From positions 135,043,035 through 135,107,034 of the forward strand of contig NC_062222.1 of the NCBI RefSeq assembly GCF_902686445.1: a stretch of 64,000 nt of DNA, given 5' to 3'. The position numbers and the translations under genes are program-made. Below the pieces are notes generated by a model. The model was not told the DNA's origin. It worked only from the letters and a program-made list of their open reading frames with translations, and did not search any database. Source of the stretch: Sciurus carolinensis. Taxonomy: Eukaryota > Chordata > Mammalia > Rodentia > Sciuridae. Position 1 is the stretch's first letter, and every line of letters starts with the position of its first letter. Positions 9,631 through 21,860 of this stretch are shown here, piece by piece.

Positions 9631-11185
9631 ACACCATGATTCCCTTCCCTCCCATCCTTCCTTCTCAGTTTGGCCTTCAGTTGGTCCTCAGTCCCTGTTT
9701 GGGCTTTTATTGCCTTCACAAAAGCTACCTTCATGGCCTGAATCTTTCTGGATGTTCATCAAGCCCTACAACTGCCCTTCCTTTTGTTCTTTCATGCCCC
9801 ATCTCTTCTTTGATCACGCCACCACCCTCCATCCTTGGAGAATCATATCTGACCAGGTCCCGTATGCTCTATAGAAAGCTAGAGAGCAGAACTGAGTCTG
9901 ACCAAAGAGAGTGCCAACAAAAACTCCTTTTATAAAATCTGCGCCAAGAAGGATGTCCAGTGGCATGCAGCAAATGCTTCCCTGTCAACCAGTTACTCAG
10001 AAGGGGTGGGGGGCACTCAGCTTTTGTTTCCAGTCTTCTTCATAATCAGCTATTCAAGTGCAAAAGGTGGGAGGGAGCTTGTTCCTCCGGAGTGGTCCTG
10101 GTCCACCTGGAAAGGCAGTCCACTCTGAGAAGTTCAAGTGTGGGGACAGAAAGGGGATGCTTGCCACACAGGCAAATCCACCCTGGGTGTCAGTGAATGA
10201 CAAGCTCCCATTAGAACCAGGTGACTAGGAAGCAGGCCAATCCCAAAGAAGGCACAGGATGAAAGAATAAGGATCCGCTTGACAGTAAGAGTCTCACACA
10301 GGGACAAAACGGATCCCAAGCTTTTAAGGATTCAACTTCTGTCTTCCTGGATCTATGTGACTGAATTTCAAGAGATGGAAAGAGCAAAGGTGGCAGGGCA
10401 TTATCTGTGGTTTGAATTCTGCCAATCATATCTCAGGCAATCACCATAGGAGCTTGACTTATTCAGAAAACTATCTGAAGACTGTCCTATGCTGATTTTT
10501 CATAAGTGTGGTGAGACGCAAGAGTGAACTGACCTGTTTTCAGTGGGTAGTATTTCCTGCCATCAGCAGTGGCCTTGAGAAATGACCCCTCTTCTGCTCC
10601 CAGGAACTCCTGTTATCACCTGCTACCAGCATGTCTTCAGGAGTACCAAGCCTAGCAAGGGCTGGAAGCTCAGTGTGCATGCACACCCTGAGAGTTCAGC
10701 TCTGTGGCAGCCATATCTCAGCAGGGAGACTCACCACCAGCATCCCTTACTCTGACTCTGCAAGGTGGTCCTAGACGCTAGCAAAATTGAAGCTGAGAGT
10801 CAATTTGGGAATTGCAGCCTAGACAGCGGACAAGACCAAAGCCCGGGGATGTTGAACATCTGGTGTCTGCTGGCATCCACTCCCCAGAAGCCACACAGAT
10901 GTGGATACTGGGAAACAGAAGCCCTCAGGACAGAGAGGGGAAAGTCATTGCTCAGCACCGTTGGCTGTCCCTGGCCTGTAGCCTCTGGACACTGAGTTCT
11001 GTGCAGCTTCAAGTGCATCACACATTCGCTTTTCTCTTCTCTGACAATGGCAGCCTTTTGTATTTTCATACCTAAGAAATTTTTGAAAGTTATCTAAGGG
11101 ACGTTTTTCAGACCTTTGAGCTCCTTCTATTGAAACAAAGTCCAGGAAGCAATTACTAGATGATGACTAATAAGAGAAACCCCAC
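9631..11185. other. Unique sequence, nothing recognised
   Basis: No exon, RNA gene or repeat could be supported. Several overlapping open frames of about 60-110 codons on both strands show no family resemblance. Confidence 0.5.
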
Positions 11186-11189
11186 ACAA

Positions 11190-11300
11190 AAACACAGCTT
11201 AGAATGAAAAGCCTTGGTTTGAATTCCACCCTTCCTACTCACCATGACTTTGGGCAAATGACATCATCTCCTGGAGCCTCTGTCCAAAAAATGCCAATTA
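11190..11300 (+). repeat. MIR SINE
   Basis: 'ggtttgaattccacccttc' followed by 'tgactttgggcaaatgacat' and a 'tggagcctctgt' passage match the sense MIR core. Confidence 0.65.
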
Positions 11301-11764
11301 CGCCCCTGATTCCCTGAGCAGAGGCTTCCCCTGGACAGCCTGGGCCTCTGGTTGTCAGGCAGCACCAGGAGTGTGCATTTTTCACTTGGTCAAAATGAAC
11401 CTTCCAGCAGTTCTGAGCCGAGGACAGTTGTTCTGCCTCCACCCGACTGAGGAGTGTATTCTGCAGACTTGCACTTTGCCCCGGGGAGAACCAGGACGCT
11501 AGGGGACTGTCTCGGCCTCAGTGTAGCGTTTCCGCTTCTCTGTTCTGTGACTGAACCCGGGCTCTCCTCAATTCCTGGGTTTAGACTGTGTGCTTCTAGT
11601 CAGAGTTAACTTATCAGTTCCAAATCCCAGTCCTGAGGATGCAGAACATCCTTGTGTATCTCAGTCTTAATCATGTCCTGCAGCTGCTTGACCCACATGG
11701 TTCTCTGGTCCAGTTAGCTGTGGCTCAGCGTCTAGGGCCAGCTGGCTCAAGTGGTGTCTGGGAG

Positions 11765-12075
11765 CATTGGGATGTGAGTTTACTATTGCTTCTCTAACAC
11801 CTTACCACACTGCAGTGGCTTAAGACAGCACAGATCTGTTATCCTAAGTTCTAGAGGTCAGAAGTCTAATATGGGTTTCTCTGGGCTAAAATCAAGGAGC
11901 TGGTAGGGCTGTGTTCTGTTCTGGAGGCTTTGGGTAGCATCCATTTCCTCCTCTTCCCCAGCTCTGGAGACTGCCTGCATGCCTAGGCCAGGAAGGTGGG
12001 GCTAGTGCTCACCTGGTATCATGGGACACTGGCCCCTTGGTTCTCTCCTCCACATTTCAGAAGCTTCCTCATTCA
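11765..12075 (-). repeat. MLT1-like LTR fragment, antisense
   Basis: 'ccacactgcagtggcttaag', 'agttctagaggtcagaagtc' and 'aaatcaaggagctggtaggg' are antisense MLT-type landmarks. 11301-11764 shows nothing recognisable. Confidence 0.55.
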
Positions 12076-12119
12076 TTATGCCCACCCAATAGTGGCCAAC
12101 TGCTCTGAAGGCCAACTGC

Positions 12120-12488
12120 TGTGTGTACATCTGGAATGACCCCAGAGTCCCCTTTGTTAAAGACTTGATTCCAAGGTGACACTGTTGGGAGGTGGTAGAA
12201 ACTTTAAGAGGAGGGGCCTAGTGAGTGGTCTTCAGGAAACTGGGGTGTGTCCTCAAAGGGGATTGTGCCACCTGCCTCTTCCCTGTCCTCTCTCTGCTTC
12301 CTAGCCATAAGGGGAGCAGGTTGCTCTACTACTTCTTTCAACATGATGTGCAGCCTCACTACAGGCCCAAAACAGTGGACCAGCTAATCATGGGCCAGCA
12401 GCTCTAATGCTGGGAGCCAAGAAAACCTTTTCTCTTCATAAGTTGTTTATATCAGTTATGTGTTATAGCAACAGAAAGCCAACTAAGG
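12120..12488 (+). mobile_element. ERVL-MaLR solo LTR
   Basis: The landmarks 'gttgggaggtggtagaaac', 'ggggcctagtgagtggtc', 'aggggattgtgccacctgc' and the end 'agaaagccaactaaggca' are those of a rodent MaLR LTR. A nearby short duplication of GGCCAACTGCT (12093-12120) precedes it. Confidence 0.7.
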
Positions 12489-13480
12489 CACACCCTGATC
12501 ATCCAGCCTCAGTTCCCCATGCCATGGAGCGTACATACTCACATAGGGATCAAGACTCAGACATCTTAGGTGGACATTATTCTGCTATAACAGGGAGGTA
12601 ACCTAACATAAAGGAAGGGTGATCACCAGCTGGGCGGATACCGCTGGCGTGTCTTCCTAGGTGAAGAGGAGATCCACCGGTTCTTTTCCGTTTCTCAGAC
12701 ACTGTTTGTGGCCTGCTTCTAGCAACACCCAGACCCTACAGAAGCAAGGAAATGGAAACTTTGCCCTTGCAGGGTCTGATCTAGTAGACTCTGTAATAGT
12801 CAAAGCACAAGGCGCCGTTGCTTTGAGATCTAGCCCTGGCCACCTCGTAAGGGACTCGCCCCACTTTGTGTCCCCGCCTTAGAGGACCCAGTTTATAACA
12901 ATGTCATCAAGCCACTGGAGTTGGAGTCCTCTCTCCCTGCCCCCTCAGGTTTGCAAGTTTGTTGCAACTTCTTCCCTGCACTTTCTTCCTCCACCCAGGA
13001 GTTTCATAAATCACCTCATAAAAAATCATTTACTGGTTTCCCCAACATAATGGCAGAAATAAACTGCTCAATACACACTTGGAAACTCCCTCTAGAAAAC
13101 CTGTGCTCCGTTTTGTTGGCCTGCATCTCAGTTTCCAGCTTGAATTTCCACCACCTTTGCTTTTCGACAGTATCTTCCCTAATTAAGACAGCTGAATCCT
13201 CTACTTTTTATTGAGTTGGACGGCAAATCACAGAACAAATGCTTTCCCTTGCACTTTAAAAGGATTTAATAGGAAAATATTTTTCCTACATCCTGTTTCA
13301 AGGGGAAAATGTGATTTTAGGGGACATTTTATAGTTCACAACAGGATATTGAAGGGCATTTGGTTTTGCTTAGTTTATTATGACTGTGTTTCTCCAGCAT
13401 GAAGTAGTGTTTTTTGTGATTATTTAGATAACTCTATAGATAGCCACAGAATTATGGAAATTCAGGACAGAAAGGGCCTT
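12489..13480. other. Unique sequence, nothing recognised
   Basis: No supported gene or repeat. The sequence becomes AT-rich after 13000. Confidence 0.5.
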
Positions 13481-13484
13481 AAAT

Positions 13485-13570
13485 ATCATCGAGGCCAACT
13501 CTCTTCATCCTTCAGATGAAAAGCAGGTGACTTGTCCAAGATCACACCTTGAGTGGGTGGGGAAATGAGA
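13485..13570 (-). repeat. MIR SINE fragment
   Basis: 'cttcagatgaaaagcaggtg' and 'acttgtccaagatcacacct' match the antisense MIR core. Confidence 0.6.
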
Positions 13571-13734
13571 TTAGATCCTTCACCTCCCACTGTCCACACC
13601 CCACACAGCTGTGTGATGGAAGGAGGGCTGGGGCACATGGCATTTATACAAAGGGGCAAGGGTCTGCGAGTGCTTTTGAACTTAAGAATTGGAGTTTATT
13701 AAGTGTGTCCATGCAGCCAGCCAGCCAGCAAGTC

Positions 13735-13890
13735 ATATTCTAGATGTTTCCAGTGTCCACTCAGTAGATGTCTACTGTGTCTACTGCACTGGGTGCAAAA
13801 GACACAAAACAAAGCTAAAACTCCTGCCTTGGAACAGGTCAAGGACTAACGGACAGTGTGTACAAAGACCATCACAGTTAAGCACAGGTG
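13735..13890 (-). repeat. L2 LINE fragment, antisense
   Basis: 'tgtctactgtgtctactgca' followed by 'actgggtgcaaaagacacaa' and 'actcctgccttggaac' follow the reverse L2 3' end. Confidence 0.5.
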
Positions 13891-13939
13891 TGATAAGGGC
13901 GTGTCCAATACCTTTTCTGTCTCCAGGTAGAATGCTGGA

Positions 13940-14031
13940 GGGGCTGAGATGCGGCTCCGTGGTGGAGCGCTGGTCTGGCATGCTTGAGGCCCTGGGCTCA
14001 CTCCCCAGAACCACAAAACAGCAACGAAACA
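13940..14031 (+). repeat. ID SINE
   Basis: The body is GGGGCTGAGATGCGGCTCC, then GTGGTGGAGCGCTGGTCTGG and a CCCTGGGCTCACTCCCCAG end, with an A-rich tail. The A and B box regions are recognisable. Confidence 0.85.
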
Positions 14032-14034
14032 ATC

Positions 14035-14415
14035 TGAGAATGGACACTTACAAAGGTTTATTCAGCTCACAGTTGTGGATGCTGGGAGGGTCCAGGGGCC
14101 ACATCTGGTGATCCTTCTTGCCGATGGGGACTCTGCCATAGAGTCCTGAGGCTGTGCAGGGCTTCCCAGGACAAGGGCCCTTCACAAGAGACAGAGCCCA
14201 GCAGGCTTTTCTGTGGCAGAGCCGCTGTCTAGCCACCCACAGACTCATTAACCCATTACTCCCCAGGGACTCCTGTACTCACCAGGGCGGAGCTCTCCTG
14301 GCCTACTCACCTCTTAAAGATCTTGTCTGTCCCCCTGTCCCCACCCCTGAGTGCCACACAATGAGGACTAAATTCCAGTGTGGGTTTTGTTGGGGACATC
14401 CAAACTTCACAGCAT
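14035..14415 (-). repeat. MaLR/MLT-type LTR fragment, antisense
   Basis: 'aaaggtttattcagctcaca', 'gttgtggatgctgggagggt', 'cctactcacctcttaaagat' and a late 'ttgttggggacatcc' are antisense LTR landmarks. It is diverged, and the exact family is uncertain. Confidence 0.5.
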
Positions 14416-14422
14416 GAAGTTG

Positions 14423-14620
14423 GTTGGGTTTTGTGGAGTCGAGGGGCAGTACTGGGGACCACACCCAGGGCCCGTGCATGCCGAGCAAGCACTCCGCCGC
14501 CCAGCCACCTCCCCAGCCCTTGTACTTTTTTGGTTTTTTTTGAGGTCAGGCTGGCTTTGACCTTGCCATCCTCCCCCTCAGCCTCCCAAGGTGCTGAGAT
14601 GACAGTGCACACCACGAAGC
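14423..14620 (-). repeat. ID/B1 dimeric SINE, antisense
   Basis: An ID complement (CAGTACTGGGGACCACACCC, GAGCAAGCACTCCGCCGCC) comes first, then a B1 complement (GGCTGGCTTTGACCTTGCC, CAGCCTCCCAAGGTGCTGAG). The ID half keeps the stretch lost in dID, so this may be an ID inserted beside B1 rather than the standard dimer. Confidence 0.8.
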
Positions 14621-14814
14621 TGACTTGGATTTTAAGGACATCTCTAAAGAATGAAATAAACATGCTTTATGCGACCTCAGCCTACTCTGTGTGGATAGGA
14701 AAAGGTCAGCAAGAATTAGAAGGAAGTGTCACTCCAGAAACTGAACCATAGAGAGACGCCTCTTGGGGTCTGTTTCTGGCCATTTCTGTGACTCGGTCTT
14801 GATGGGAATCTGCA

Positions 14815-15010
14815 GAGCAAGAACCATGTTTTAGCCTGACAGGAACCTGGGCTGGGTCAGATGGCTCTGGGTTCAAACCCAGTCCCTTGTTAGTAGTGAG
14901 ATCTTCTGAAGTTATTTCTTCATCTCTGAATTTTAAAAAACCGACACGCCAGGCTGTTGTAGGTGTTGACTGAGACGGTCTAAACAAAGTGTGAAACAGT
15001 GTCTGGTGTG
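14815..15010 (+). repeat. MIR SINE, nearly full length
   Basis: 'gctctgggttcaaacccagt', 'gttatttcttcatctctgaa', 'gctgttgtaggtgttgactg' and 'gaaacagtgtctggtgtgga' follow MIR from the B box to the 3' end. Confidence 0.7.
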
Positions 15011-15389
15011 GAGTGAGAAACAAGACGCCTCACGGCCCTGGTGACCAAGAGGCTGTCCAGAGTGACAACAGACAACTTCAGCCACGGTCGCTGGGGCAGC
15101 TGAAGGAGGTGGCGCCTTCCTTAGATGTTGGAAGGAGGTAGGGTGACTTTCAGGCCTCCATGTTGCCCAAATGTGTGTTGTTCAAGAACGAAGACTGAGA
15201 CGGTGCGGGGGTTAACATTTGGATTGAAAGGAAGCATTTAGGAAGTCATCGGCCTTGGTTTGGGCAAGTCTCGGGGTGTTTCTGAGATCTAGAATATTTA
15301 TTCTGGGGAAAAGAAGATTTAGGATATGGGTGAAATGAAAGTCCTCAAGTGTGTGAGCCAGTGATGGAGAACAGCTGTTCCCTATTTCT

Positions 15390-15545
15390 GTTTTGAACAG
15401 AATGAGAAATAATGAGTCACATTGAAGCGTGAAGGATTTAGGCTAAACATTAAGAAGAATTTCCTGAACGTGGGTGTTGTTGGACTTCGGCATGAGTTAC
15501 TGAGGTGTTTAAAATCGGGACAGTGTCTCCTGGCTGCAGACCTCC
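15390..15545 (+). repeat. L3/CR1-like LINE fragment
   Basis: 'gaaggatttaggctaaacat' plus 'taagaagaatttcctgaacg' and 'gaggtgtttaaaatcgggac' match the conserved 3' portion of CR1-clade LINEs (L3 in mammals). Confidence 0.55.
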
Positions 15546-17910
15546 AAGGGGGGAAGCGTCTGTGTGGAGGGAGATGCTTCCACTCTCCAGCTCTTCTCGC
15601 TCCGGGAAGTCCCAAACGACCGGCCTTCCACTGAGGACTGCTCAGCCACCCCACGCCATGTCCCAGTCCTCCATGGTAAGAAGGGACCTCAACACTGGCT
15701 GGATGATCGCCTCAGGCCCTCTGCAGCTTGACATTCCACAAATACCGCAGTTGCTTATGTAGGCCACTCCAGAGACCAAACATCTCCCCTCTTTGAAATT
15801 TATTAAGAAAATCTCTGTAGGGCTTCTTTCACCAAAAGTGCATTTAATAAAGCTTGGAATTTCCTCGCAACACACTCATTCGTGTTGCTGTATTTTTAGG
15901 TCTCCCTCATTACTCGTCTCCATCTCTCTCTGCTCTGCAGGCACGGGGCAGGCCAGCGCCGCAGGGTTGCAAAGTTACCCTCACCAGGCACCGACCACGC
16001 TGGGTTCTCCCCGCCCTCCCAGGGCAGCCACGTTTCCAGTGGCTAATTTAGAAAGCCTTCAATCCAATGACTAGTTTTCATAATCATTCATCAAAAAGGC
16101 AGGCAGCGAGTCTAAGTTCAAACCGGAGTATAAAAGGTCTTGCTGTGTGGATCACAGGAAATAATCTTGGGTCCCCCACATCACCACCAAAGTAGTCCAC
16201 GATGGCTTAGGTGTTTATTTCAAAATCAATTTAAAGTTGAATGGCAGCCACGTACAAGAGACTTTTAACAAAGAACCCATTTATTGGCAGCTAGCAAATA
16301 TACCCCTATGTGCCCCAAATCGTCGTGTCCAAAATGTCTCATTTACTATCATTTCATTTATAAAGCCCCTAATTGTGATCAAAGGACTTCATGTGTCTCC
16401 TGCCTCCTGGGGGACACCTGTGATCACACACGAGCCGGGGGCTGCCCCCAGACAGCTCCTGGCCTGGGGCCGGCTCCCCCCAAGCCCGGGCGCCCTGCCT
16501 GAGTGTCTCCTCCCTCAGCCCCTTCCTCTGCCTCCCTTCCTCCCAGGCCTCTTCCCCCTGGGAGGTCCCCAGGGCCAACTCTCTCTCTCTTGGATGGTCC
16601 CTTGCCTTTGCTGCTACTACATGTGGGGGGCAGAGGGGCATCTGCTCTGCCCGCTGGTGCCACCACTGGGCAGATGGGTCCAGTGGCAGGTGGCCTCTGG
16701 CTCAGGCTCCCCGCGTGCTGTTGGCCTCCTCCTTCCTCTCCCGTCAGGGAGGAGGGGTAGAGTGGAAAGGCCGCTCTCCACAGGAGAGTCAACTGACCTC
16801 TCCAACTGGGTGACTGGCTGTCATTACAGAGGTGACCTTGAAGAGGGCGGCTGCGAATCCTGGGCACACTCTGCAGATGCGGGGCTCCTGATAGAGTCCT
16901 TCACCAGTCCTGTGGGTGGGCGCTGGGGGTCCTTTTGTGCAGGGAAGAACATCAAGGCAGAGGGTCATGTTGCTCCCGTGCAGCCGGCCCAAGTCTGAGA
17001 GGCCTCTCAGGAGAGTCCCCCAGGGCCAGGGCCTGACAGGTGGCCACGCAGAGCATGTGCAGGGACTCTGGCCCCGACCGAGCCACCCAACCTGCCCAGG
17101 TGTCTCCAGGCTTGGTCCGCGCTTCCTGCCCTCAGTCACCCCTGGGCTGCGATTTCTGTCGCGGAGGGTCCTGGAAGCTCGCCTCCAGCTGCAGCCCCCT
17201 CCTGGCCGCCCCTGAGCAGCAGCCTTTCCCTAGGCGGAGGCTTTCCTCCACCCTGCCTGCCCGGCCATGGAGCAGGGAAGCACAAAGGGGCGGGTATAAT
17301 CTACATAAAATAGTTTCCAAATTTGTAAGGGAGCAGACAGCAAAAGGAAACCCGCAATGAAGGAGTTCTTGCGTGCCTTTGGTGTCTCCCCGGCTGAGGT
17401 GTCATCTTCCTGAGTCAGCGAGGTCTGGCCAGGGCTGCAGCTCAGGAGCGGGCTCCAGATTCAGGCCTCGGAGGTGGGAGGGGCGGGATCCGCAGGGAAG
17501 AGCCTCATGTGCTAAGGATGTGCGGCAGTGGGCTTGCACTGTAGGTCAGGCCCGGGAGGGAGACCTGGTGTAGAGAGTGAGCCGTCCATGGCGTCCACTA
17601 CCCGTTATCCTCTACCACATTTCTGACGTTTTATCCCTCGTCCATTTAGTACTTGATCCATCACGTTCGGAAAGATCTCTGAGGCAGTTTGCCAGAGATC
17701 TGGAATCAGGAATGACTAGGAGAAGAAAGGCAGGGCCCCGCGTGGCCAGGAGAGAGCCTTGGGTCAAGGTCGGGGCGAGGGCCTGGATCCTGCCTCACTC
17801 ACTGCTCGGCGCTAGTTCAGATTTCCCCTTAACCACGGGGGTGTGGGTGGGCCAGCTAGTGACATTGGTGATGTGCTCGGTATGAGACGCCTGCCGTGAG
17901 GCAGGCTCCA
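15546..17910. other. Unique sequence with a GC-rich middle, no gene recognised
   Basis: 16380-17280 is GC-rich but with few CpG, so it does not look like a CpG island. It contains an uninterrupted 253-codon plus-strand frame (16237-16998) of low-complexity P/L/G-rich composition that resembles no family known to me. 15780-16380 is AT-richer and repeat-free. Confidence 0.45.
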
Positions 17911-17914
17911 AACA

Positions 17915-18110
17915 GTCTATTCATTCTCTCTGGTTTCTCAGCACCTACTGTGTGTGGGTGCTGCTCTGGCTGCAGGCACTATGATGGGGCCAGAGAGCCC
18001 TGGCCTCGTTCACATCCCTCCGGTTCCCACGAAACTTTCAGCCTCTTACACAAGCTGAGTAAGTGCCAGAGTGTCGGGGCCCAGAAGTTCAGGACAGGTG
18101 TGCACGTGAA
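17915..18110 (-). repeat. L2 LINE fragment, antisense
   Basis: 'ctattcattctctctggttt' with 'agcacctactgtgtgtgggt' and 'ctgcaggcactatgatgggg' follow the reverse L2 end. Confidence 0.5.
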
Positions 18111-18799
18111 CTTGCATGGAAAGGAAGCCCACAGCAAGTAACCAGAGGTTTGCTTGGTTTATTTTTACTTTATTTTTTTTCATAAAACCTGTAAGCTGTT
18201 TATGGAAAAGAAAAGGTGGGTGAGACCCTCCGTTCCAGCTTCAGCCGCATTACCCCGGGCACTGTGGAAACCTGCAGGGTGGTGCTTACTTCTCCAGGGG
18301 TCTTTCCCCACCGTGCCAGCCTAGAAAGCCTGTTGCCGACAGAGTGGGAGCCGCGGTGTTCGCCCCTCCGTCCAGTCGCTCATTTGCAAATGCCCATGGA
18401 CAGGTCCAGTTCACCAACACTGTGTGTCAGGCACAAAATGGCTCCAAACACACACACGGTACAGAGACAGTCACCAGGTCCCAGAGCGAGGGCTCCGATG
18501 AGTCACGCACAGGGCAGTAGGCCCCCGCAAAGGTGGGAAGGCGGACCGGCTCTGGGCTCTGATGGCCCTTCCGCTGTTCACTCTCCCTCTTTCCTTTCAG
18601 TCTTCCTCCCTCCCTTTTCTTTGGAAATCACTCATAAAGAGCATGGGGTGCCTGAGACTTGAACATGGTGAAGTCTGTGACCGCTGGCTTCGTAAATAAG
18701 ATTCGTGGGATTGGACAGAAGTTCACATCTGTTCCTAAGTCCACACTGGGTGCCTGGAGCTCCTCCAGACTCCAGTAGGAAGCTGTCTATTCTGTGCTT

Positions 18800-19315
18800 G
18801 AATGCCATCATGGATGGGAAACTCACTCCTTTACCGAAGGCCCTTCATACCTTGGGAACATCCCAGTTGGTTAGCTCGGCGGGTCTTTACAGGACCCCAA
18901 ACATGTCTCAGCCACTGGGAACACCCAGGTGAATGGGACCCAAGCCGCCCTGCAACTGTGCCCGGCACCAGCCTGTGAGACCACCTCTTCTCTCCTGCCC
19001 TGCCTGTCCACCCATGCCCTCTCCGGTCATGTGACTTTTGATGGTGTCACAGTCTGCCTGCGTATCTTTTCAGAACAGAGCCCCAAACTGCAGGTGTGGT
19101 CTGACTCATGTCCCTGTTGGGTCCCTCGCTCTGAGGACTGTGCTTGTGTTAACAGGAGCCTGTTATGATTTTGGCAGCCAGGCCTCCTTCGGAGGCACAG
19201 GAGCTGGCGACCTGCTCAGGGCACCCCCATCTTTGCACACTGCCATGGCTGAGCCCCACCTCCTCCACGGGCTACGTCCAGAGCCTAACACCTGCCCTTG
19301 TTAAACTTGATCTGG
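18800..19315. repeat. Possible L3/CR1 LINE remnant
   Basis: 'aaactgcaggtgtggtctga', 'cagccaggcctcctt' and 'cttgttaaacttgatctggc' resemble an old CR1-clade passage. It is highly diverged and the orientation is not assigned. 18111-18799 shows nothing recognisable. Confidence 0.35.
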
Positions 19316-19974
19316 CTACATTAGTTCCCTTGTTCTAGCTTTGTGAACATTGTGAGTATTGCTCCTGTTACCTGAGAAGACCCGGAAAGCACCACATTTC
19401 CTCTTCAAGTGTGTGTGTGTGTTTGCATGCACACCCCCGGGCGCAGCTCTGAGGAGGCCACCCGTGTGTCTCCGAGCACTCGTTCATGAATGCAGCTCAT
19501 TCACACACACGTTTATTCTTTTTGCGACACTAATCCAGCGTCATCCAACAAAACGTTGGCTCCTCCGAACGAGCCAGGGGTGTTTGCTTCTTAACTGGGT
19601 TCTGGGACACCAAACAGCAATGCCAGCGGTAGGGGAGGCTCACCAAAGAGCTTCATTCAGCTACCGGCAGAGCCTGAGAGCTGCTGGCCCAAGATCTGCA
19701 CCTGTCAGGAGACAACTCCGAACACGGTCCAGCACCGAGCCCAGACATGCCCTGGAGACCTTGCAACCCCAAGACCCCAGGCCTGGAGCCCAGCTCAAAA
19801 CTTTCTCCCTCAATTTCAGGAGGGAGCGGGAGACCTTGACTCAAATCTCTCAACTCTTGTCCAGACGGTACCCAGACAAAGCAAAACTCCAACTGTTCTG
19901 ATGGGACAGAATAGCAGAGTTTTAAGCAGATCCAACCTCTGGAAAAAACTTTAATGTGACTATAATACCATTTT

Positions 19975-20070
19975 CCAGAGGATTATTAGAAAGGTCAGAT
20001 GGCATGAGGGCTATAAATGCTTAACACTGTGCCAGGCCTGTGGTAAGTGCTCATAAATGCTAGCTATTGT
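19975..20070 (+). repeat. MIR SINE 3' fragment
   Basis: 'gcttaacactgtgccaggcc' followed by 'tggtaagtgctcataaatgc' is the sense MIR 3' part. 19316-19974 holds a short GT run (19409-19421) and no recognised gene. Confidence 0.65.
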
Positions 20071-20339
20071 TTTAGCTAGGAACTAAGGAGCACAAAGCAC
20101 GGCCCCCAACACAGAGCCCTCCTTCTGGAGCTTCCATGGAGAAGGGCCGATCGTCCTCATACGGGAAGATGCTTAGAGGTAGGTGGTTGCAGTCATTGTT
20201 CAAAGATGGTGGGGCCACTGTTGACAAAGTGCCTCAGGCCATCCCCTCATAAGTGCAAGAGGGCTGTCATCACTCCAGCAATCGCATCTTGCGTAAAACC
20301 AGAAAGGCGGCAAGACAGCTCTAACCACATCTGTCATCA

Positions 20340-20600
20340 TTCATCACAAAAGAAAAGGCTTTCCTAGAAATCTGTGAGAACATTTCTGTTCAGGTCTCAA
20401 GGGCCAGAACCGAGTCACAAAGCTGCTCTCTCACTGCCAAGAGAACAATCATGATTGGCACACCAGGGAAAGTAAGGGGTTGAGAAACAGACAGTGATTA
20501 CCATAGCAACCATACCAGCCCGTGTGCCCATCTACCTATCTACTTCCCTTGGCAGCTAATTATCAAGGGGCCTCCTGCGGGTTATAAATATGGTTGATAT
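20340..20600. promoter_or_regulatory. Repeat-free block with RFX X-box-like site
   Basis: Positions 20498-20512 read ATTACCATAGCAACC, close to the RFX X-box palindrome GTTNCCATGGNAAC. A CTAATTATC homeodomain-type site lies at about 20555. The block has no recognisable repeat. Regulatory function is a guess. Confidence 0.25.
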
Positions 20601-20829
20601 GGTTGAATGTACTGCCCAGTTACCTGCACTAACCTCTCTCTACCTGGATAATGTTCCTATTGTTCCTTTCTCCAGGAAGTTCTTCGTAGCAGTCATTATT
20701 GCTGATGGGCACCGATGAGTGCAGATAATGGACACAGGAGACTGACCTGCGTGAGGACTGGCTTCTAAGGCCTTGCATGGAGACATACGATCACAGAAAC
20801 TGGGTGCAGTGAGGACAGCACCGTGTGGA

Positions 20830-21005
20830 AATCTCCAAGCAAAGAAAATAGTGAGTGCAAAGGCCCAGAGGCAGGTGCACACTGGGCACATTCCAGAAAC
20901 ATCCAAGAGGCCACGTGTATGAAACAGGGGGCACAGAGACATGGGAAGGAGGTGGACCAGGTCATGGTCAGACTCTGGATCAAGGTTAGGACTCTATGTT
21001 TATTT
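20830..21005 (-). repeat. L2 LINE fragment, antisense
   Basis: 'gagtgcaaaggcccagaggc', 'ccaagaggccacgtgtatga' and 'ggaggtggaccaggtcatgg' match the reverse of a characteristic L2 block. Confidence 0.5.
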
Positions 21006-21135
21006 AAAAGATGACGGGGAAACATGGGGGCTGAGCAGGGTAGTATATGCGGATACCTTTTACATGATCCCAAATTTACAGAAAATTTTCAGGTGTAGTA
21101 CAAAGAATTTTCTTTTCCTGAATCATCTGAAAGTG

Positions 21136-21299
21136 GGTTGCCACTGAACTACATCTGAACTACATCTCCAACCCTTTATTTTAAAATTTTGAGACAGGTT
21201 TTTGCTCAATTACTGATGCTGGCCTCCAACTTTTCATCCTCTAGTCTCAGCCTCCTGAGTAGCTGGGATTATAAGTGTGTGTCACTGCATCTGGCCAGG
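21136..21299 (-). repeat. B1-type SINE with ID remnant, antisense
   Basis: 'ctcagcctcctgagtagctg', 'ggattataagtgtgtgtcac' and 'tgcatctggccagg' form the B1 complement. A short ID-like piece ('tgaactacatctccaaccc') precedes it. Confidence 0.75.
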
Positions 21300-21519
21300 T
21301 CAGTGATTTCTAGAATGCCCCTCATTCTGGATTTGTGTGAGATTTAGGACATGCATCTGTGGCAGAAATCACAGAAGTGACACTGTTCTCCCTGTTGTGT
21401 CCTCCAGGGAGGCACAAGAATTCAGTGTGTCCCACTATGATGCTGTGCACTTGATCCTCATGTAGAGGGCACCTGCATGCTGTCCACTGGGAAGGTACTA
21501 TTTTCACTGTTTTTCTCTC

Positions 21520-21860
21520 GGTAGTTGATAGTTATCTTTATGTAAAGCTCTGTTCCTCGTCAAACTTTCCATTTGTTCTGATATTTATAACACTATGAAC
21601 TCCTGGTTTCCTACTTTATGTTTTGGGATATAACTCTCCTTTTTACTCACATCGAAATTACTCCAGAAATGGCCAGATGTGGCTTAGTTGTTCTTTCCAA
21701 CATCTCTGAGCGTGTACTTTCAGGATAACAAGGAATTTCAAGCTCACTGCTGCCTTCTCCAAGGGTCCCTTCTTCATTTTAGTTGAAAATGGTAACTAGA
21801 AGCCAAACTCTGGCACTATGGGTGCTCACTGCATTGGCACATCCGCTCTCAGGTTCTCTG
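21520..21860. repeat. Old L1 3'-region fragment
   Basis: 'cttctccaagggtcccttct', 'gaaaatggtaactagaagcc' and 'ggcactatgggtgctcactg' resemble a recurrent old-L1 passage. Family and orientation are uncertain. 21861-22684 is otherwise unremarkable unique sequence. Confidence 0.45.

Noticed and set aside
13940..14015. tRNA-like A and B boxes
   Set aside because: They belong to an ID SINE (tRNA-derived), with an A-tail and no cloverleaf; the same applies to the other ID copies.
16237..16998. 253-codon plus-strand frame
   Set aside because: Low-complexity P/L/G composition, no recognised domain, no CpG-island promoter or splice structure around it.
18800..19310. Possible coding exon
   Set aside because: The wording of the sequence resembles an old CR1-clade LINE, and frames are broken.
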